Shown here one piece after another: positions 6,068 to 7,957 of a stretch of 7,957 nucleotides of DNA. Origin of the DNA: Bdellovibrionales bacterium. Lineage in GTDB: Bacteria; Bdellovibrionota; Bdellovibrionia; Bdellovibrionales; Bdellovibrionaceae. The DNA lies in the NCBI GenBank assembly GCA_027320785.1, contig DAHVKR010000047.1:1-7957 (forward strand), in the 5' to 3' direction. How positions within the stretch are numbered: position 1 is the stretch's first letter; each line of letters opens with the position of its first letter. Position numbers and translations under genes: made by a program. The notes under the pieces are model-generated. The model was not told the DNA's origin. It made no database searches and worked only from the letters and a program-made list of their open reading frames with translations.

Positions 6068-6086
6068 CCTCTCCACAAGTGAGAGG
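6068..6086 (+). terminator. Small hairpin between the phosphodiesterase and kinase genes, possible weak terminator
   Basis: CCTCTC (6068-6073) pairs with GAGAGG (6081-6086) around a seven-base loop, starting seven bases past the upstream stop codon. The bases after it (GTGACTTTTAAG) contain only four T, so termination would be weak or Rho-assisted, or the hairpin may just protect the mRNA end. Confidence 0.4.
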
Positions 6087-6123
6087 GTGACTTTTAAGGG
6101 AGAAACTTGGTTGAATTCTCTTA

Positions 6124-7398
6124 ATGGAATTTGATCGAGCTAAAAATCTAACACAAAAGCTCTTCATTGGTTTTGCCGTTCTCGGCTTGATCTTCAATAT
6201 CGTTTTTGACTTCATTGCCTTTTCGGAAAATCGAACCTCTGATGTTTTCGATCAGAAGTTTCACACTCTTATGCAAGCATCTCTGAATGTTGAACGTCTA
6301 GATAAAGCGCTGAATACTCAAAAAGCTTCGAAACAGCAGGATATTCAAATTGAACTCAATCAATTGCGTCAGCTTCACCTGACAATTCCTGGGGCTCCTT
6401 CTTTAGATCAGCTCAAAACCACGCTTTTGCAGGATTCTGATGATGCAAGTGAGTTTATGTTATCCCAGCTCCGCATGAGTTTATCAAAAGAACTCATGAA
6501 AATCCAAAAAGTTGATACCGAGCAAAGTGATGTGGTTGATAAAAAAATCATGGGAGCTTTGGCTCTTGACGTGATTTTAATTGCCATTATGTTTACTCTT
6601 TTTATTCTGAACGTTCGAACAAAGAAAAGAACAGAAGAAGCTTTAAGACGCTCTCTTCTTAATATGCGTAACACACTTATTTCTTTGGAAGAGCAAACTC
6701 TTAAAAGAAGTCTTTCTGCCAAAACCCTCGTACATGATCTTAAAAACCCCATTGGAACGATCATGGGTTTTGCTCAGCTTTTAAAAGAGGACCCAGGTTC
6801 AGAACTTTCAGTTGTTGAATTTTCAGATCGAATTAAAAAAATATCGGAAGGTTGTTTAACTCTTGTTGAAAACTTACTTGTTACCCCTGAAGAAAAGCCC
6901 TTCGAGATGGACAAAGTTAACTTCTCAATTCTGACGCAGCAAATTTGCTCTCAATTTGAAATTCAGGCTCGAATTAAAAGACAACAAATCATCAGTCAAA
7001 TCAGCGAAATACCCTGTATTGTAAAAGGAAATCAAAACAAATTAGAAGAGTTACTTTCAAATATTATCAGCAATGCCATCAAGTATTCTCCATTTGATTC
7101 CACTATCACAGTCAGTTTGACCTCCATAGACTCTTATCAACTTGAACTTTTAATTGAAGATCAAGGACCTGGATTTACTGAAGTCGACAAACGCAAAGCT
7201 TTTCAGTTAGGCCAAAAGCTCAGTGCTCAACCTACAAATGGAGAGAGTTCTACAGGCTTTGGCCTTTATATCGCGAAACGAACAGTCGAATTACATAAAG
7301 GAAGTATTGAAATTCTCAAAGGGACTAATAAAGGAACTCAATTTCGTATTAAACTACCTTTGTATGTTGAAAACAGACTTCAGCCTGAGCTTTCGTGA
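6124..7398 (+). CDS. Two-TM sensor histidine kinase, no adjacent response regulator
   Basis: This is a membrane sensor kinase of 424 residues. TM1 is about residues 12-33 and TM2 about 143-163. The ~108 residues between them (Gln/Leu/Lys-rich, helical) should be periplasmic and do not match a sensor domain I know. A helical linker (165-200) leads to the H-box TLVHDLKNPIGTIMGF with phosphorylated His204. The ATPase domain follows with N-box LLSNIISNAIKYSP (N317), G1 DQGPGF (346-351), G2 GFGLYIAKR (378-386) and closing GTQFRIKLPL. All catalytic boxes are intact. No response regulator lies beside it, so the partner is unknown. A TGA at 6112 limits the start; the ATG at 6124 has no Shine-Dalgarno at normal distance (AAGGGAG ends about 22 bases upstream). 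The convergent tautomerase gene ends 23 bp past its stop. Confidence 0.93.
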   Translation: MEFDRAKNLTQKLFIGFAVLGLIFNIVFDFIAFSENRTSDVFDQKFHTLMQASLNVERLDKALNTQKASKQQDIQIELNQLRQLHLTIPGAPSLDQLKTTLLQDSDDASEFMLSQLRMSLSKELMKIQKVDTEQSDVVDKKIMGALALDVILIAIMFTLFILNVRTKKRTEEALRRSLLNMRNTLISLEEQTLKRSLSAKTLVHDLKNPIGTIMGFAQLLKEDPGSELSVVEFSDRIKKISEGCLTLVENLLVTPEEKPFEMDKVNFSILTQQICSQFEIQARIKRQQIISQISEIPCIVKGNQNKLEELLSNIISNAIKYSPFDSTITVSLTSIDSYQLELLIEDQGPGFTEVDKRKAFQLGQKLSAQPTNGESSTGFGLYIAKRTVELHKGSIEILKGTNKGTQFRIKLPLYVENRLQPELS

Positions 7399-7421
7399 AA
7401 CCATCACAAGCCCAAGATTTT

Positions 7422-7838
7422 CTATTCCGATTTCCTTCGAGCAAAGAGGGTGGGATCTTCAATATATTGAGCTTTTCCACCACTAAAAGACCAATCATCT
7501 AAGTCATTTTCACTTAAAACGATCATGATATCGGATAGCGAAATTCCAGCATTTGTCGAAATTCGATCCGCGATTTTATGATAAAGGAGTTGTTTTATAT
7601 GAAGAGTTCTCCCTAGACGCAATAAAATATGAATCAGCACGATGGATGTCCTAGGCGAATCTGTCAGAAAAGATGAATCAAAAATTAAAGTGTCCGCATC
7701 ATGTCGAGAAATCACATGAAAGCGATCACCTTCAGGAATTCCGATCGTTTCAACCATAGCGGTATGAATAGAGTCAGAAATAATTCGGATTTTTCTTTTA
7801 TCAAGACTACCAGGAACTGCTATTCGAACCATTGGCAT
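7422..7838 (-). CDS. Tautomerase-family protein (4-oxalocrotonate tautomerase superfamily, long MSAD-like type)
   Basis: The protein starts MPMVRIAVPG, so Pro2 becomes the N-terminal catalytic proline after Met removal, the hallmark of this superfamily. Its 138 residues fit the longer single-chain type (Tautomerase_2-like, malonate semialdehyde decarboxylase relatives) with fused beta-alpha-beta halves: first half IRIISDSIHTAMVETIGIPEGDRFHVIS, second half IVLIHILLRLGRTLHIKQLLYHKIADRI, then DIMIVLSENDLDDWSFSGGKAQY. The RF.VI and WSF..G.AQY stretches are typical of this group. The reaction (tautomerisation, decarboxylation or none known) cannot be told. The start is well supported: AGAGG lies seven bases before the ATG. 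It stands alone on this strand, convergent with the kinase gene. The last 14 or so residues (EDPTLFARRKSE) extend past the conserved core. Confidence 0.88.
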   Translation of the reverse strand: MPMVRIAVPGSLDKRKIRIISDSIHTAMVETIGIPEGDRFHVISRHDADTLIFDSSFLTDSPRTSIVLIHILLRLGRTLHIKQLLYHKIADRISTNAGISLSDIMIVLSENDLDDWSFSGGKAQYIEDPTLFARRKSE

Positions 7839-7957
7839 AATAACCTCTTTTAACGGTAACCGACCATGAGAAGAGAAGAATGGTTCTTCACCATTCCTGG
7901 TGGGAGATGCTGCGTTAATTTAAAGAGCACAGGGCTTAAGAACCCACGCTAGAATGT
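7839..7957. other. Non-coding right edge with hairpin upstream of the tautomerase gene
   Basis: No gene is seen in these 119 bp. They contain a perfect 7-bp hairpin, GAATGGT (7878-7884) and ACCATTC (7890-7896) around TCTTC, a 9-base palindrome CGGTAACCG (7854-7862), and GTGGG/CCCAC arms about 40 bases apart (7900-7904 and 7943-7947). This could be a structured leader or the edge of a small RNA; I do not recognise a riboswitch or RNA family. A possible -10 on the minus strand (TTAAAT, around 7918-7923) lacks a clear -35. Confidence 0.3.

Noticed and set aside
6714..6725. A fourth copy of the TTCTGCCAAAAC motif in the kinase gene
   Set aside because: The 12-base match encodes S-A-K-T next to the H-box and lacks the second CTGCCAA half; probably codon usage rather than a site, and it lowers the weight of the short copies.
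7223..7486. An overlapping plus-strand frame across the end of the kinase gene
   Set aside because: It is an out-of-frame reading of the kinase ATPase region and the antisense of the tautomerase end, with no domain or start signal.
7921..7957. A tRNA-like T-arm on the minus strand (GTGGGTTCTTAAG)
   Set aside because: The loop does not fit the TTCRA consensus and no acceptor or anticodon arms can be drawn.

Overview
The window reads as a piece of a moderately AT-rich Gram-negative chromosome. A member of the Bdellovibrionota or a related deltaproteobacterial-type lineage is my best guess. This rests only on gene style: a LamG/concanavalin-like domain protein, a FlgT-type C-terminal domain, a secreted sphingomyelinase-like phosphodiesterase and short two-TM sensor kinases in one stretch. 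No rRNA, tRNA or marker gene here can confirm it. No CRISPR array, insertion sequence or tRNA was seen.

Layout. Positions 2-307 (+) hold the 3' end of a gene entering from the left, with a FlgT-like beta-barrel C-terminus. Its end overlaps the start of lipB (285-977, +), the octanoyltransferase of lipoate synthesis. lipB runs head-on into a leftward cluster. Going upstream, this cluster contains a C45-type Ntn-hydrolase with an added helical C-terminus (883-2586, -), an orphan LamG domain that looks like a decapitated surface protein (2596-3255, -), and a tyrosine recombinase (3394-4278, -). A 144-bp intergenic region separates the recombinase from a divergent gene (4423-4935, +). That gene encodes a HicB-like N-terminus joined to an excisionase/MerR-type winged helix. 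To its right lie a secreted endonuclease/exonuclease/phosphatase-family enzyme (5041-6060, +), a two-TM histidine kinase without a visible partner (6124-7398, +), and a convergent tautomerase (7422-7838, -).

The most interesting part is the recombinase / excisionase-like pair. (i) The divergent intergenic region is bounded by a 12-bp perfect inverted repeat (4274-4285 and 4416-4427) that contains both start codons. Inverting the segment would therefore swap promoters without damaging either gene's start. (ii) The only good-looking promoter lies inside it, facing the recombinase, with an imperfect palindrome in its -35/-10 spacer. (iii) A 20-bp identical stretch lies inside both coding sequences, read in the same frame, and a 12-13 bp part of it recurs just upstream of the excisionase-like start. 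Together these suggest, but do not prove, a self-regulated and possibly invertible recombination switch. The remaining genes look like ordinary chromosomal genes with some unusual domain arrangements.
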